DNA of 56,457 nt, taken from Gnetum montanum (taxonomy: Eukaryota; Streptophyta; Gnetopsida; Gnetales; Gnetaceae). How positions within the stretch are numbered: position 1 is the stretch's first letter; each line of letters begins with the position of its first letter. The stretch covers positions 117,381-173,837 of the forward strand of contig MNCI01014444.1 in NCBI GenBank assembly GCA_015680685.1, given 5' to 3'. The translations under genes were made by a program, and so were the position numbers. Positions 34,860-46,206 of this stretch are shown here, piece by piece. Under the pieces are notes generated by a model. It did no database searches. It was not told where the DNA came from and worked only from the letters and a program-made list of their open reading frames with translations.

Positions 34860-36660
34860 AAGTAGACAAAGTAAGCTGATCACCAAGAATAACTTCATTA
34901 ATGCTTGGTTTAAAGTTGTTACAAATTTTGTACGTGCATTTTTAAGCATGCTCAACAACAATACAATTATAAAAAGCAAGAGAAAATGAGTCTTCAGTTA
35001 TACAAAGAGGACATTAAACAGAAAGAATTTTCATATGATTAAGACAAGTGCTAATATAAAACTCCTAATGAATAAGACACCATAAAAAATATAAATTTTT
35101 GGAAATGTAGTAGCTCTCCAAATATATTTCATTTTCCTCATTCAAAAGTGAGATCATAATTATGTTTTCTAGGCCTTATTGAATTTTTTATGAATAAAAC
35201 CATTCTTTGTAATAATCTCATAAGCAACTTTTGAATTAAAAGGAAATACATATTTTCCATTTTTTCAAAAAAATATTTGAAAATGCTTTATGCAAATTGT
35301 TTTCAACCTTAAATAAATTCTCATGATTAGAATTTAATTTTTCAAAATTGTTTTTCCTCTTTCTATTCAAATTGTAGAGGCTAGAACCTTCATTCTAAGT
35401 AATCCATGTATCATGCATATGTAAACAAGAAACTACAATGATACCAAATCTACTCCATGTGGTGCACAATCTAGATGCATTAGTAGCTCAAAATCCTTCA
35501 TTAAAAGAAAGCCACTATGGGCTAATTTGCTTAAGGATATATTCTAAAACTGTAATATGACTATAATTCCAATATCTACTAAGCTTACACCATGTCTTCT
35601 AAATTTGTTTAAGAATTGAAGATCTTAGAATAGAAATGGCCTAAGGAAAAAGAGGAGATTGAAGAAAGTTATTAGAATAATAATTGTCATCATTCTTAAG
35701 TCTTCCTTGCATAATTCTATTTCTTAAAAAAAGAATGCAAACATCATCTTCATTAATGTAGTTTGCAATATATTCTGTTGCAAGAGAAATACCCTAGCTA
35801 TGACAATTAATGAGGCCAAGTACTCCATCTTTCTTGCTACTATTGCAAATATCCCAAGCCACTCTAGAAACAATATTTTCTATGTTGCTTAGAAAATCAA
35901 AGAAATTGACAAATAATACAATCAATTCTCTCATAAGAAGTTTGGATCCCAACAACTGCAGTAATAAACATGAGTTGATTGAAGCATTTATTAATAACTA
36001 AAACTTTGTCAACAAGGGTGAGGTTCATTTATCAAGCTTCTTTTCACTTTATCAATTACATAATTCCATAAAATAGTAAGATTTGGCTCAAAATAAAAAG
36101 GTATTCCTAAAATTTTGAAGATATATTCTTTTGTCAATATTTTCAAGGCTTGAGAGTAACCCACTCATCAATATTGGCATTACAATAAACAACAAATTTT
36201 TGTCAATTGATCTAAGAGCCAAATAACATGTAGTAATCCTCCACTCTAGGTAAAAGAGTATTGATATGTTGCAAAGAATTGTTGATCATAAAAAAAAAGA
36301 ATCATCTACAAAATGCATGTTAAGAAATTACGTACCTTGATCATCAATTGAAATTCTCTTAATAAAATTCTTTTGTAGATCATAATGAAAATTCTATAAA
36401 AAAAAACATTTGCAATAATAATAAAAAGATAAGGAGCTAGAGGAAAACCTTAGAAGCTTAATCCTTAGAAATAATGAAGAAAATAATAATGTACATTAAC
36501 ATACCCCTTAGAAATAAAACCTATGTCATAAGTAAAAGTTGTGAGCTCCAAATAACCAATTAAAACTCTAAAGATGATCCCTTAATGCTTATCCTACCGA
36601 AGTAATGTCCTAGAAGGATGGTGGATAAATGAAAGCCTAACCTCTTTCAAGTAGCTACAC
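34860..36660 (-). pseudogene. LINE (L1-type) reverse transcriptase relic
   Basis: On the minus strand, about 36480-36200 reads GFPLAPYLFIIIANVFF, RISIDDQGT and MHFVDDSFFF. This fits the plant LINE RT block in which RQG.PLSP.LF is followed by FADD. The matching C-terminal zinc region (zf-RVT) is near 35030-34950: CPLCITEDSFSLAFYNC. The rest is a string of stops. No 3' tail or target duplication was found. The Athila element abuts it at 34833. Confidence 0.65.
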
Positions 36661-37245
36661 CTAGGCTGGAACAAGGTCTTATGGCTTGAGGACCTAATTA
36701 AAAATTTACGGAAATGATAGAAAAAATTCAATACTAACCTTTTTATTTAAAATATGTCCAATCATAATATATTAAATTGACTAGATTAAACATGCAATTT
36801 GTATCTTGCAAGCATTATACAAGAACTCCTTGAAATTTAACTTACCAAATAAATCCATAACATCATAGTATCTACCACATAATTAAATCAATTTTAGTTA
36901 AAATAATCCATATATACCAATTATAAGTCTAAATAAGAAATAATCTTCACTACCTAAAGTACAAATGAAATGAACATGACTACAAAACATGGAAGATTCA
37001 TGTAAAAAGAATAAAAGAAAAAAATAACCTTAAAATGGTATTATATTGTGTGATAGCTAACCTATAAATGCAAAGGCACCCAACCATAAAATACCTTTAA
37101 AGGAATGCAATAATTTTTATTCTTAAAAAGAAGATTTATCTTGCATATATTTTATGCTTCTACTTTAATTTTCATACTCTTAACACACCTAGGCATAATA
37201 GGTTGTGTAAATCAAAACTTTGAACATGGAAGATGTTAAAAGTCA
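36661..37245. other. AT-rich flank of element A, no gene
   Basis: No coding or repeat signal is recognisable. It could be part of the older element whose 3' LTR is at 52061-52953, split by element A, but there is no sequence proof. Confidence 0.4.
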
Positions 37246-37250
37246 ACAAG

Positions 37251-38062
37251 TGATGAGTCACCCTCTAGTTAACTGCAATATCGTGTATGCAATATCGCAA
37301 CCTAGCCGTGATATCGTGTATGTGATATCACGGCCTGTCTACTCATCTATAAATAAGTGGTAGATAGTTCCAATAAGGATGAGTTTTAGACTTAGTTTTG
37401 ATTTTAGTTTCATTTTTTCCTCTCAATCCTTTTCCTTTCAATGTATGCCCATAGTGTGGTTATTATAATTGTACAGCATCCTTATTCGAGTGTGACGTAC
37501 TTGGACACACACATGACTGGAAATAAAGATCGAGATTACTTCATCATTGCAACATTCACTTAGTTTAATTAATTATTATTTACTACTTTCCTAGTTAATC
37601 TCTCTCATCCTAAACTCCTGTTAAATGTGGAACAAGTATGACTTGATCACGAGCATTTAAGTGTGACTACTTGGTAGCCCAGTAGCGTACCTAGCATCTG
37701 CACTTGGTAATCCCAGCGGTAGTCATACACGAAGTTCAAGATGTGTACAGATGATTGAGGAACGGATGCTCATCATACTTAGGCTAGCTTAGATTCTCTC
37801 TCACCCTTCTCTTTTAGCTTAGATAATATTACCTTCCATTTCCTTCAGAAGTAACATTAGGTTAGAAATTCATCATACACCTCATTCTAGACTAAACCAT
37901 ACGTGACAAAGTTAACACTAGTCCAAATGGAAAGATAGCGAACTACGACCTAAGGATAACTATCTAGATACCACAACTAGCCTGTCTATGAAGTTCAACC
38001 AGATCGTGCGTGAAACACTCATATTCATATGGTTGAGTGTAAGGGTACCTTGCCACTCATCA
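37251..38062 (+). repeat. 5' LTR of element A
   Basis: It begins TGATGAGTCACC and ends CTTGCCACTCATCA. TATAAATA lies at 37348-37355 and AATAAAG at about 37523. It is 36 bases longer than the 3' LTR, largely because it holds two more palindrome units. Confidence 0.9.
37276..37355 (+). promoter_or_regulatory. LTR promoter of element A: four GATATC-type units plus TATA
   Basis: Units start at 37276, 37290, 37309 and 37323 (spacing 14, 19, 14). Two are intact on GATATC and two have CAATATCG. The TATA box is at 37348. Confidence 0.72.
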
Positions 38063-38085
38063 TTGGTACCGTTGTCGAAGATGAT
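38063..38085 (+). promoter_or_regulatory. Primer binding site of element A
   Basis: TGGTACCGTTGTCGAAGA follows the LTR after one T. It is a decayed version of the tRNA-Asp-type site seen intact in B. Confidence 0.7.
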
Positions 38086-38206
38086 GCTAGTTATCTAGAT
38101 TAGTTATATCATACAAGGTCCCTGTATAGGACTTAACAATATATCTCTTAGTAAGAAGAAATAACTACAAAAATTCACATATAAATTCACACACAATTTC
38201 ATAACC

Positions 38207-38967
38207 ATGGCTCTCCTCCAAGACTATAATAATGCCACATCTAGTGAGGAAATTCATTGGATAACCAACGAATTATATGACAATGAAGATTGGAGTACAC
38301 AACCTGAAGTGGGGGTTTCTTATAAACATAAATGAATGCAATATCATCCCAATGCATGAAAGCATAACTTACAAGATGACGATGAACCCCTACTGGCCAC
38401 TACAAGCCTAACACAAATACAAGAGGCTATTCAAATCTCCCGTAGGCATGATAAAGAGAGCCTTCTACCCAGGCTTGATTTAAATAACTTTCCCAATTTT
38501 TCAAGAGGCTATGACTTACATTCACATCAACATTTACAAGCCTTCTACGATGCTTGCAGATGGAACAACATTGATAATGGTTGGAAAAAACTCAAGCTCT
38601 TTCCTATGACACTTGTTGGCCAAGCAAAAGTATGGTATAGATCATTAAAACCAAATTCAATACGACATTGGTCAACAATGGTAGAACTCTTTAATGAAAG
38701 ATATCAAACCTACTCAAGAGTGTCAGCCTTGAGGAAACAAATCCAAGAGTGGAAACAAGCACAACATGAACCCTTGGACATGGCCTTAGGAAGATATTAC
38801 GCACTATTAAACAACTGTCTAGGCCATGAGTTCTCCAAGGAAAGGCTAATGTACCATATCATTGATGGGCTTCATGATGAAACAAGAGAGACCCTAGGGA
38901 TGTATGCCCAAGGTCAACTATATGAACTACAAACCCATCAATTCCAAGAGCTTATTAAATAGGTAGC
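38207..38967 (+). pseudogene. gag: gag of element A, 5' part, cut by element B
   Basis: Starts at ATG 38207 (MALLQDYNNA), homologous to B and element 1. The core at 38606-38962 is open: AKVWYRSLKPNSIRHWSTM, ELFNERYQTYSRVS, IDGLHDETRETLG, QFQELIK. A stop after MALL...SYKHK and the junction with the LTR of B at 38968 end it. The downstream part is at 45106-46206. Confidence 0.82.
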
Positions 38968-39767
38968 TAATGGGATGCGATATCGCGTTTGCTGCGATAT
39001 TGCATCCCTCACGATATCGTGTACGCGATATCGCAGTGCACCGCAATGTCTATAAATAAGAAGTAGCTCTCCCTTGATTTGGAATTAGGAGTTAGAAGTG
39101 GTGAAGCTTTGGCAGTTTGGCCACTCCAAAGATAGATTATTTTCCCATGTCTGCCTGCAGTGTGGTGAATGTAATTGTACGACATTCTTTATTTGAGTGT
39201 GACGTACTTGGACATGCACATGATTGGCAATAAAGATCAAGATTACTTCATCATTGCAGTAGTCACTTTGTTTATTTATATATTGTTATTTACTTTTTTC
39301 TCTCTCTCACCCTTAAACTCCTAGAACGTGGAACGAGTACAACTTCATTACGAGCATTTAAGTGTGACTACTTGGTAGCCCAGTGGCGTACCTAGGATCT
39401 GCGCTTGGTAATCCCAATGGTAGTCATGCATGAGGTCCAAGATGTGTACGGTTGATCAAGGAATCAGTTTTTCATCACACTTAGGCTAGATTAGATTCTC
39501 TTACCCTTTTCCTCCTAGCTTAGCTTAGTTAATATTATTTTCCACTGCCTTCAGGAGTAGCGTTAGAATTAGGAACATATCATACACCTCATTTGGACTA
39601 AACCATACATGATAAATATAACACTAGTCTAGGTGGGAAGATAGCAAACTGTGACATAAGGATAACTATCTAGGTGCCACAACTAGTTCGTCTACGAAGT
39701 TCAACCGGATCGCACGTGCTACGCTCGTTTCATATGGTTGAGTGTAGGGGTACCTCGCCACTCATCA
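38968..39767 (+). repeat. 5' LTR of element B
   Basis: It starts TAATGGGATGCG and ends CTCGCCACTCATCA. The TATA box is at 39051-39058 and AATAAAG at about 39229. Confidence 0.88.
38978..39058 (+). promoter_or_regulatory. LTR promoter of element B: four GATATC palindromes plus TATA
   Basis: Units start at 38978, 38995, 39012 and 39026 (spacing 17, 17, 14). Three extend to 10-base palindromes (GCGATATCGC or ACGATATCGT). This is the best preserved array in the window. Confidence 0.78.
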
Positions 39768-39790
39768 TTGGCACCGTTGCCAGGGACGGT
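39768..39790 (+). promoter_or_regulatory. Primer binding site of element B (tRNA-Asp type)
   Basis: TGGCACCGTTGCCAGGGA starts at 39769, directly after the LTR and one T. Two differences from the remembered complement of plant tRNA-Asp over 18 bases. Confidence 0.82.
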
Positions 39791-39898
39791 GCTAGTTATC
39801 TAGATTAGTTATATCATACAAGGTTGTTGTAAAGGACTTAATGATATATCCCTTAGAAAGAAGTAATTATAAAAAGTCACATAAATTCACACACAACA

Positions 39899-41896
39899 AT
39901 GCCTCTCCTACAAGATGATAATAATGCCACACTTAGTGAGGAAGTTCATTGGAGAACCAACGAACTATATGACAATGAAGATTGGAGTAAGCAACCTAAA
40001 GTGGGAGTTTCTTATGAACATGAACAAAAACAATGTCATCGCAACACATGAACACATAACTTACCTGATGATGATGAACCTCCACTAGCCACTACAAGCT
40101 TAACGCAAATACAAGAGGCTGTTCAAATCTCACGTAGGCATCGTAAAGAGAGTCGACTACCCAGGCTCGATTTAAAAAAATTTCCAAAATTTTCAGGAGG
40201 CTATGACTTAGATCTACATCAACATTTACTAGCCTTCTACAATGCCTAAAAATGGAATAACATTGATAATAGTTGGCAAAAACTTAAGCTCTTTCCCATG
40301 ACACTTGTTGACTAAGCAACAGGATGGTATAGATCGTTAAAACCAAATTCGAAACAATGCTGGTCAACAATGGTAGAAGTCTTTAATGAAAAATATCAAA
40401 CCTACGCAACAGTGTTAGCCTTGAGGAAACAAATCCAAGGATAGAAACAAGCATAACATGAACCCTTGGACATGGCCTTAGAAAGATATTATGCATTATT
40501 AAACAATTGTCTAGGCCATAGGTTTTTCGAGGAAAGGCTAATGCACCATATTATTGATGGGCTACGTAATGAAACAAGAGAGACATTAGGAATGTATGCC
40601 CAAGGTCAATTATACAAACTATGAACCCATCAAGTCCAAGAGCTTATTAAGCGGGTAGCAAAAGAAGAAGGAGAAATAGCTACATGGGAGAGTGTTAAAA
40701 AACATCAACGGGACCAAAATAACAACTTAACAAAGGTCCCTGATCATAACAAGGAGAAATCAACAATTCTCAAGGTGGAAACATCATCTTTGCCAATACA
40801 ACAAACATTAGAAGAAGCTGAGGCAAAGATCAATAAGATGTTGGACTAGATATATCACAAGTGTGGAGAATATATCAACATCATTAGAGATAGAGTTTTG
40901 ACTACTCAAAAAGTAGGATAAAATAATGGACACTCTAAGAAAAAGAACGAAGGGAATAAGTGCTCAACTTCCAACCATACATATGAATGCAACATATGCC
41001 TATACGATCATCCCAAAGGTCAATGCCCAATCTTGTCACATTTATATGAGCATTGGGAAAATGCATTACATCCAGAGTTCATACAGAGATCCTATGTTCG
41101 ATCACAGTGGCAACCATCCCAGTCGTGGGGGAGACCACCCTTAGACTGGAGGCACCCTTCATATTTTTCGAACTCGAATGCCTATCATGTTCAACATCCT
41201 GTTTCTCCAACTGGGCCAACGTACTTTATCTCACCACACTACTGTTCTCCACAATACTATCAACCCATGCCTCCAACGCAACCACCACCTTGTGCACCTT
41301 ATATTCCTCCTAACTTTCAGCATTCTTATCCTTTCCCTCCTTCCACAATACCACCAACTGTTCCTAAGGTGTTTATTCCACAGCAACAACCCACGAACAA
41401 CACTTGTGCTACTGCTACTAATAGTAGTGAAAATCCTCCTCAACATCAAAAGCTTCCTTTCTTTAAACATGGCCATAAGAAGGGACAACACAATTCCGAG
41501 GCCACTGCACCTTCCAACCTAGCACAAGTCCCACACTGTGGTGCACCCTTACCTTCAAACCCAACACCTCATGTAACTTCATCAGGGCCACCAACTAACA
41601 CTCCAACAACCATATGGCCCAATGAACACAACCATGGGAGACATCATCCTAATCCTTACATACCATCTAATAGTCACCAACATCATAGTGGATCAACTTG
41701 TTATCTAGGAACTACATCGTATGAAGTGCCCTACTATGCTTATTACAATCAAGTGTGTGAACCCCAATGGGTTAACTATGGACCAGTTCTACTGCCTCCA
41801 ACATGCAAGGATCTTTATCTTTCATTTATTAATCCTTTCCATACTCAACCGATTAGTTATGGGGATACCCCCCATTTCAAAGACAAGCAGGATTAA
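39899..41896 (+). pseudogene. gag: gag of element B, nearly full length with stops
   Basis: Begins at ATG 39899 (MPLLQDDNNA). The capsid-like core runs from about 40270 to 40650. A zinc knuckle CNICLYDHPKGQC (CX2CX3HX4C, the spacing typical of Athila) lies near 41000. The Pro/Gln/His/Ser-rich tail is open from 41033 to the stop at 41896 (287 codons) and includes QPSQSWGRPPLDW and repeated PP, QQ and HH clusters. Several single-base stops occur in the core. The long open tail may mean it has no CpG-rich targets or was kept longer. Confidence 0.82.
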
Positions 41897-42007
41897 TAAC
41901 CACTTTTTCATTTTCTTTGATTTTACAACTTTTTGTTTTCTAGTTTTTCATTTTTCAAATTTTTTTTATCTTTTTGTGTTTTTGTGTTTTTGTCTTTTTA
42001 CGTTTTT
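41897..42007 (+). other. T-rich stretch after gag of element B
   Basis: A pyrimidine-rich run follows the gag stop in all three elements (4540-4610, 41900-42007, 46220-46340). It probably caused the assembly gap that follows. Confidence 0.6.
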
Positions 42008-42719
42008 NNNNNNNNNNNNNNNNNNNNNNNNNNNNNNNNNNNNNNNNNNNNNNNNNNNNNNNNNNNNNNNNNNNNNNNNNNNNNNNNNNNNNNNNNNNNN
42101 NNNNNNNNNNNNNNNNNNNNNNNNNNNNNNNNNNNNNNNNNNNNNNNNNNNNNNNNNNNNNNNNNNNNNNNNNNNNNNNNNNNNNNNNNNNNNNNNNNNN
42201 NNNNNNNNNNNNNNNNNNNNNNNNNNNNNNNNNNNNNNNNNNNNNNNNNNNNNNNNNNNNNNNNNNNNNNNNNNNNNNNNNNNNNNNNNNNNNNNNNNNN
42301 NNNNNNNNNNNNNNNNNNNNNNNNNNNNNNNNNNNNNNNNNNNNNNNNNNNNNNNNNNNNNNNNNNNNNNNNNNNNNNNNNNNNNNNNNNNNNNNNNNNN
42401 NNNNNNNNNNNNNNNNNNNNNNNNNNNNNNNNNNNNNNNNNNNNNNNNNNNNNNNNNNNNNNNNNNNNNNNNNNNNNNNNNNNNNNNNNNNNNNNNNNNN
42501 NNNNNNNNNNNNNNNNNNNNNNNNNNNNNNNNNNNNNNNNNNNNNNNNNNNNNNNNNNNNNNNNNNNNNNNNNNNNNNNNNNNNNNNNNNNNNNNNNNNN
42601 NNNNNNNNNNNNNNNNNNNNNNNNNNNNNNNNNNNNNNNNNNNNNNNNNNNNNNNNNNNNNNNNNNNNNNNNNNNNNNNNNNNNNNNNNNNNNNNNNNNN
42701 NNNNNNNNNNNNNNNNNNN
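42008..42719. other. Assembly gap (712 N)
   Basis: Unknown sequence. By alignment with element A, about 0.8 kb of the noncoding spacer belongs here. Reading frames across it are meaningless. Confidence 0.97.
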
Positions 42720-43100
42720 GGACACTTTAAGTGTGGTTACACAAGGGCATTATAGGTTGAAACTTGCTATGGGGAGGACCCACTTGTGTAATTTTTTGTA
42801 ATCTTCACTTATGACATAGCTCACACACACCATTTATTACCCTCAGCGTATTGTTCATGATATTCTTTCCCTTATTACTATCCCTCCAAATCAACGCTCC
42901 TATGAACCATCAGATAGCCTTTTTTTTTCATCCGAGGTCTTTATTGATAAACATACCATCATAATTTTCGTGCCTTCAGAACTAGTTGAATTACCCTGGA
43001 ACCCTTTAATAATTATCCATATGTCCTTAGTTTACATCATTTAATTTCAAAGAAATATTAAAAATTCAGTACATTTTCTAAGTGCCCTAACTTCAATAAC
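42720..43100 (+). other. Spacer of element B upstream of ORF2 leader
   Basis: Matches the end of the spacer in element 1 (GGGGAGGACCCACTTGTGTAA at 5596 and 42772). The palindromes found here in elements 1 and A are missing; only a TATATATA run at about 43101-43111 remains. Confidence 0.6.
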
Positions 43101-43109
43101 AATATATAT

Positions 43110-43610
43110 ATACATGACCCCCCCTATGCTAATCAACATTATTTGCAATTGTTCATGTAGGGGAAGTTTTTCAAATTTCTCTCTATGACTTGTGATTGCA
43201 TGTCCCTTGCTTTCATATCCATAACTCGCTCGTTGGTACTCCGATTTTCATTCTGTTTGAACCTACGTGACCCCGGAGTGTTCAACTTAGTCGTGGGGGA
43301 GGGGCACATGCCGAATAGCACATAAATTTTATGAAATTCATCATCGCCCGAAGAACATAATTAAGGGTAATTAGTTGTAACACTTTGAATAATTGTGCCT
43401 AAAAAAATCATTTAATCCCCTTAGCTATACCAGAAAATTAAATTTGGAAACCACCTAAGCAAAGAAGACTCAACATTATAATCTTTCGAGGACATGTTCT
43501 TCCAATAATTAACATCACACAAAAATAATGTAAATCTATTAAGGCAAGCAATAACGTATAACCTAACTTTGGTAACAACCTTACTAATGATTGGTCCCGT
43601 GTGATTGTAG
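43110..43610 (+). promoter_or_regulatory. ORF2 leader and intron of element B
   Basis: The leader is collinear with that of A and contains TTAGTCGTGGGGGAGG at about 43288-43303. The putative intron runs from GTAATT at 43367 to TTGTAG at 43610, with a perfect CTTACTAAT branch-type motif at 43580-43588. ATGGCC follows at once. Confidence 0.55.
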
Positions 43611-44206
43611 ATGGCCCGAAATGCGAACAACAGGAAGGTACTGCTCAAGGTGCGATCGAACGATATTAGAGAGGTGGAAGACAAGATCCTACCAGGCAAC
43701 ATGTAGAACAAGAGGAACAATCATTCAGCATTCATCAAGAAGATCCTCCTACCATACGGTCTGGGTAGGCATAAGCAGGAGATACCCTCTCTGAAAGCAG
43801 TGCCTGGTACTTAGGGGAAATGTACCAATTTTGACACAATAAAGAAGAAGGTACCATGGTTAACATTTGTGGTGTGACTATTGATTTCTCTATTCAAGCC
43901 ATTTTGGAAGTATTAAACCTTCCGAATACAGGGCCAAGAATTTCTCAAAACCAGATGGACACTTTTAAAATCAAGCAACTTAATAAACTATTGATAGAGA
44001 ATAAAAGGGTGGCGGAAGAAAAAGAGAAGGCTGACTGGGCTGCCTCTATGGCACAAGTGCAAACTTACATGCACGCCAAGGCACTCAAGGCCTTACAAAA
44101 GGAGAAACTCCAGGCCATACTTCAACACCATCAAGCTTCAAAGCCTGGAGCACATGACAAAGGGAAAGCACCCATGGAGGAACCACCGCCACCAAGAACT
44201 ACATGA
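43611..44206 (+). pseudogene. ORF2 of element B, internally deleted
   Basis: Begins ATGGCCCGAAATGCG at the acceptor. From 43856 it is open to the stop at 44206: GVTIDFSIQAILEVLNLPNTGP of the transposon-protein domain, then a jump directly to the coiled-coil end (LLIENKRVAEEKEKADWAA, HAKALKALQKEKLQ) and the conserved tail (PMEEPPPPRTT). Compared with A, about 2.2 kb is missing, including the second half of the transposon-protein domain. Confidence 0.72.
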
Positions 44207-44381
44207 GTTCCACATTTTTGTAGTTGTAGTTGTATCTATTTTGTGTGTTGTGTTTTTTTCCCACACTGCAGTTTCATTTCATTTTTTTCTAGTTAATAAT
44301 CCCATACCTATCCACTGTGTAATCAATAGAGCTTGTTCTCTTGGTAACTCGAGGGTGAGTTTTTATTTAGTCGTGGGGGTA
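44207..44381 (+). promoter_or_regulatory. 3' tail and polypurine tract of element B
   Basis: Ends TTTAGTCGTGGGGGTA directly before the LTR (44367-44381). This is the cleanest polypurine tract of the set with that of A. Confidence 0.8.
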
Positions 44382-45104
44382 TGATGGGACACGATATCGC
44401 ATGGGCCACAATATCACATACGTGATATCGTGTCCGCCATGATATCACATCCCCAGCGATATCGTAGTGCACCATAATGTCTATAAATAAGAAGCAGCTC
44501 TCCCTTGATTTGGAATTAGGAGTTAGAAGTAGTGAAGCTCTGGCAATTTGGCCACTCCAAAGATATATTATTTTCCCATGTCTACCCGTAGTGTGGTGAA
44601 TGTAATTGTACGACATTCTTTATTTAAGTGTGACGTACTTGGACACACACATGACCAGCAATAGAGATAGAGATTACTTCATCATTGTAGTAGTCACTTT
44701 GTTTATTTATTTATTGTTATTTACTATTTTCTTTCTCTCACCCTTAAACTCCTAGAACGTGGAACGAGTACGACTTGATTATGAGCATTTAAGTGTGACT
44801 ACTTGGTAGCCTAGTGGTGTACCTAGGATCTGCACTTGGTAATCCCAGTGGTAGTCATGCATGAGGTCCAAGATGTGTATGGTTGATCAAGGAATCTGTT
44901 GCTCATTGCACTTAGGCTAGATTAGATTCTCTTACCCTTTTCCTCCTAGCTTAGCTTAGTTAATATTATTTTCCACTACCTTCAAGAGTAGCGTTAGAAT
45001 TAGGAACATATCATACACCTCATCTGGACTAAACCATACATGACAAATATAACACTAGTCCAGGTGGGAAGACAGTGAACTGCAACCTAAGGATAACTAT
45101 CTAG
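44382..45104 (+). repeat. 3' LTR of element B, truncated at an assembly join
   Basis: Starts TGATGGGACACG. Five palindrome-type units begin at 44392, 44409, 44423, 44440 and 44457, spaced 17, 14, 17 and 17, ahead of TATAAATA at 44482-44489. By comparison with the 5' LTR, about 93 bases are lost at the single N at 45105. Confidence 0.85.
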
Positions 45105-45105
45105 N
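45105..45105. other. Single-N assembly join
   Basis: Sequence jumps from within the LTR of B (equivalent of 39674) to within gag (equivalent of 40724). If B is simply nested in A, about 150 bases are missing: the LTR end, the target duplication and some gag. Confidence 0.85.
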
Positions 45106-46206
45106 AACTTAACAAAGGTCCATGATCATAAAAAGGAGAAATCAACCTATCACAAGCAGAAAGAACCATCTTTGCTGGTACAACAATCATTAGAGGAAGT
45201 CGAGGCAAAGATCAATAAGATGTTGGAATGGACATATAGAAATTATGGAGAATATATTGATATTATTGGCAATAGAGTTTTGACAACCCAAGAAATAGGA
45301 TAATATATCAAGAGTATGAATGCAACATTTGCTTGTATGATCACCCCAAGGCCAATGCCCAATCTTGTTACATTTATATAAGCATTGGGGAAGCACGTTA
45401 CACCCAGAGTTTGTATAGAGATACTATGTTCGATCACAGTGCAACAATCCTAGTCGTGGGGGAAACCACCCCTAAACTGGAGATACCCTTCATACCATCC
45501 GAATCCAAATGTTTATCTAGTTCAACATCCTATTTCCTCGGCTGGGTCAACATACTCTACCTCACTGCATTACTATTCTCTTCAATACTATCAGCCCATG
45601 TCCTCAACACAACCACTGCATTGTGCACCTTACACTTCTTCTAATTTTCAACATTCTCATCCTTTCCCTCCTTTTACATTGCCACCAACTATTCCTAAGG
45701 TGTCTACACCACAAAAACAAACCCCGAACGTCACTTGTGCTGCTATTGCCAATAGCAGTGAGAGACCTAAGCAACATTGAAGGTGTCCCTTCTTTAGAAA
45801 TGACCCTAGGAAGGGACAACACAATTCCAAGGCCACTGCATCCTCCAACTCAACACAAGCCCAACACTGTGGTGCATTGAACCCAACGCCTCATGTTACT
45901 TTATCAAGGCCGCCAATCAACACTCCAACAACCATACAGCCTAATGAACACAGCCATGAAGAGTGACATCCTAATCCTTGCATACCATCTTATGGTTCCA
46001 ATCATCATAGTGGGTCAACTCATTACCCAAGAACCACATCTTACAAATTGTCCCACTATGCTCACTATAATCATGTGTGTGAACCCCAATGGGGTAAGTA
46101 TGACCAAATCTCAATGTTTCCAACATGCAAAGATCCTCATCTTTCATTTATTAATCCTTGCCATGCTCAACCATTTAGTTATGGGGGATATCCCCCATTC
46201 CAATAA
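45106..46206 (+). pseudogene. gag: gag of element A, 3' part
   Basis: Resumes in the region that follows VAKEEGEI in element B. It contains the zinc-knuckle region near 45320-45370 and the Pro/Gln/His-rich tail, ending SYGGYPPFQ-stop at 46204-46206. Shifts and stops are frequent. Its N-terminal part is 38207-38967. Confidence 0.75.

Larger units (their letters stand above)
38968..45104 (+). mobile_element. Element B: nested pol-less element, internally deleted
   Basis: The LTRs are 38968-39767 and 44382-45104, the latter cut short by the single N at 45105. The insertion site is in the gag of A, right after the bases GGTAGC; the 5' terminus reads TAATGGG where the 3' copy has TGATGGG. It carries the best primer site and the longest open gag of the group, then a 712-N gap, a spacer, a leader with intron, a short ORF2 and the polypurine tract. 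ORF2 is reduced to about 0.6 kb. B is younger than A by nesting. Confidence 0.82.

Noticed and set aside
41721-42801. Long ORFs across 42008-42719
   Set aside because: They consist of N-gap filler.
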